A DNA stretch of 5,300 nucleotides, taken from Lentisphaeria bacterium. Lineage in GTDB: Bacteria; Verrucomicrobiota; Lentisphaeria; Oligosphaerales; PUNB01. The notes below the pieces were generated by a model that saw only the letters and a program-made list of their open reading frames with translations, ran no database searches and had not been told where the DNA came from. The stretch is from NCBI GenBank assembly GCA_007133055.1, contig SLNM01000046.1, positions 1 to 5,300 of the forward strand, read 5' to 3'. Made by a program: the position numbers and the translations under genes. Positions 5,198 to 5,300 of the stretch are shown here, in pieces (position 1 is the first letter of the stretch; the number at the start of each line of letters is the position of its first letter).

Positions 5198-5297
5198 ACC
5201 GTCCGAGGCCGGACGGCTCCGGTTTTTTTTGACTTCGTGACTGCGTGTCTTCATGACTCCGAAGTATCAATCCGGTGTCACCAAGTCACGAAGTCAT
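5198..5297. repeat. Family B repeat, right copy (inverted relative to 3588-3673)
   Basis: This 100-base copy is about 81 of 86 identical to the left copy over shared positions and carries 13 extra bases. Its palindromic half has a perfect 13-bp inverted repeat, TGACTTCGTGACT (5230-5242) with its complement at 5284-5296, enclosing a 41-base spacer. The two copies lie in opposite orientation on either side of the transporter. The organisation resembles dispersed intergenic palindromic units. Confidence 0.85.
5199..5230 (+). terminator. Terminator-like hairpin and T8 run in family B repeat
   Basis: CCGTCCG (5199-5205) pairs with CGGACGG (5210-5216) around AGGC. CTCCGG and eight T residues (5223-5230) follow. 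It would stop transcription moving rightward on the + strand. No + strand gene is visible before it in this part of the window, so it may end an unseen short transcript, insulate a downstream gene, or simply travel with the repeat. Confidence 0.5.
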
Positions 5298-5300
5298 GGA

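Noticed and set aside
5068..5198. Riboswitch (for example c-di-GMP type) upstream of the transporter
   Set aside because: The strings resemble no aptamer core I know, and most of the region lies upstream of the likely transporter promoter.

Overview
The window looks like part of a GC-rich bacterial chromosome. A deltaproteobacterial (Desulfuromonadales/Desulfobacterota-like) origin is my best guess. It rests on the gene content (an AblB-type beta-lysine acetyltransferase, an OFA-family transporter, a membrane-anchored protein with a two-CxxC module often seen next to signalling domains in these bacteria) and on the dispersed palindromic repeats. No rRNA or phylogenetic marker is present, so this is inference.

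Layout. Positions 1-192 hold no recognised gene. On the + strand, 193-1047 encodes a beta-lysine N-acetyltransferase (ablB), which makes the compatible solute N-epsilon-acetyl-beta-lysine. Its usual partner, lysine 2,3-aminomutase (ablA), is not visible and may lie upstream. Positions 1178-2620 (+) encode TilS, the tRNA-Ile lysidine synthetase, with a run of six prolines just before its P-loop. Positions 2801-3070 (+) encode a small zinc-ribbon protein with one C-terminal membrane helix. Facing it, 2999-3544 (-) encodes a two-helix membrane protein with a C-terminal pair of CxxC motifs. The 3' ends of these two genes overlap by 72 bp, codon on codon. Positions 3714-4985 (-) encode a 12-helix major facilitator transporter of the oxalate/formate antiporter (OFA) type, apparently transcribed alone.

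Two repeat families occupy the spacers. Family A begins with CTAGCCTGA. It lies at the 3' end of ablB (one arm, 1039-1101) and of tilS (a complete inverted-repeat element, 2617-2790), and in both cases it supplies the stop codon. Its right edge touches the Shine-Dalgarno of the zinc-ribbon gene. Family B is an inverted pair (3588-3673 and 5198-5297) bracketing the transporter. Each copy carries a GC hairpin followed by a T run that can act as a terminator, plus a palindromic GACTTCGTGA arm.

The genes do not form one pathway: osmolyte synthesis, tRNA modification, two small zinc-binding membrane proteins and a transporter. Together with the repeats, this reads as an accessory or rearranged stretch rather than a conserved operon. 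The strongest unusual signals are the in-register antisense gene overlap and the stop-codon-donating repeat.
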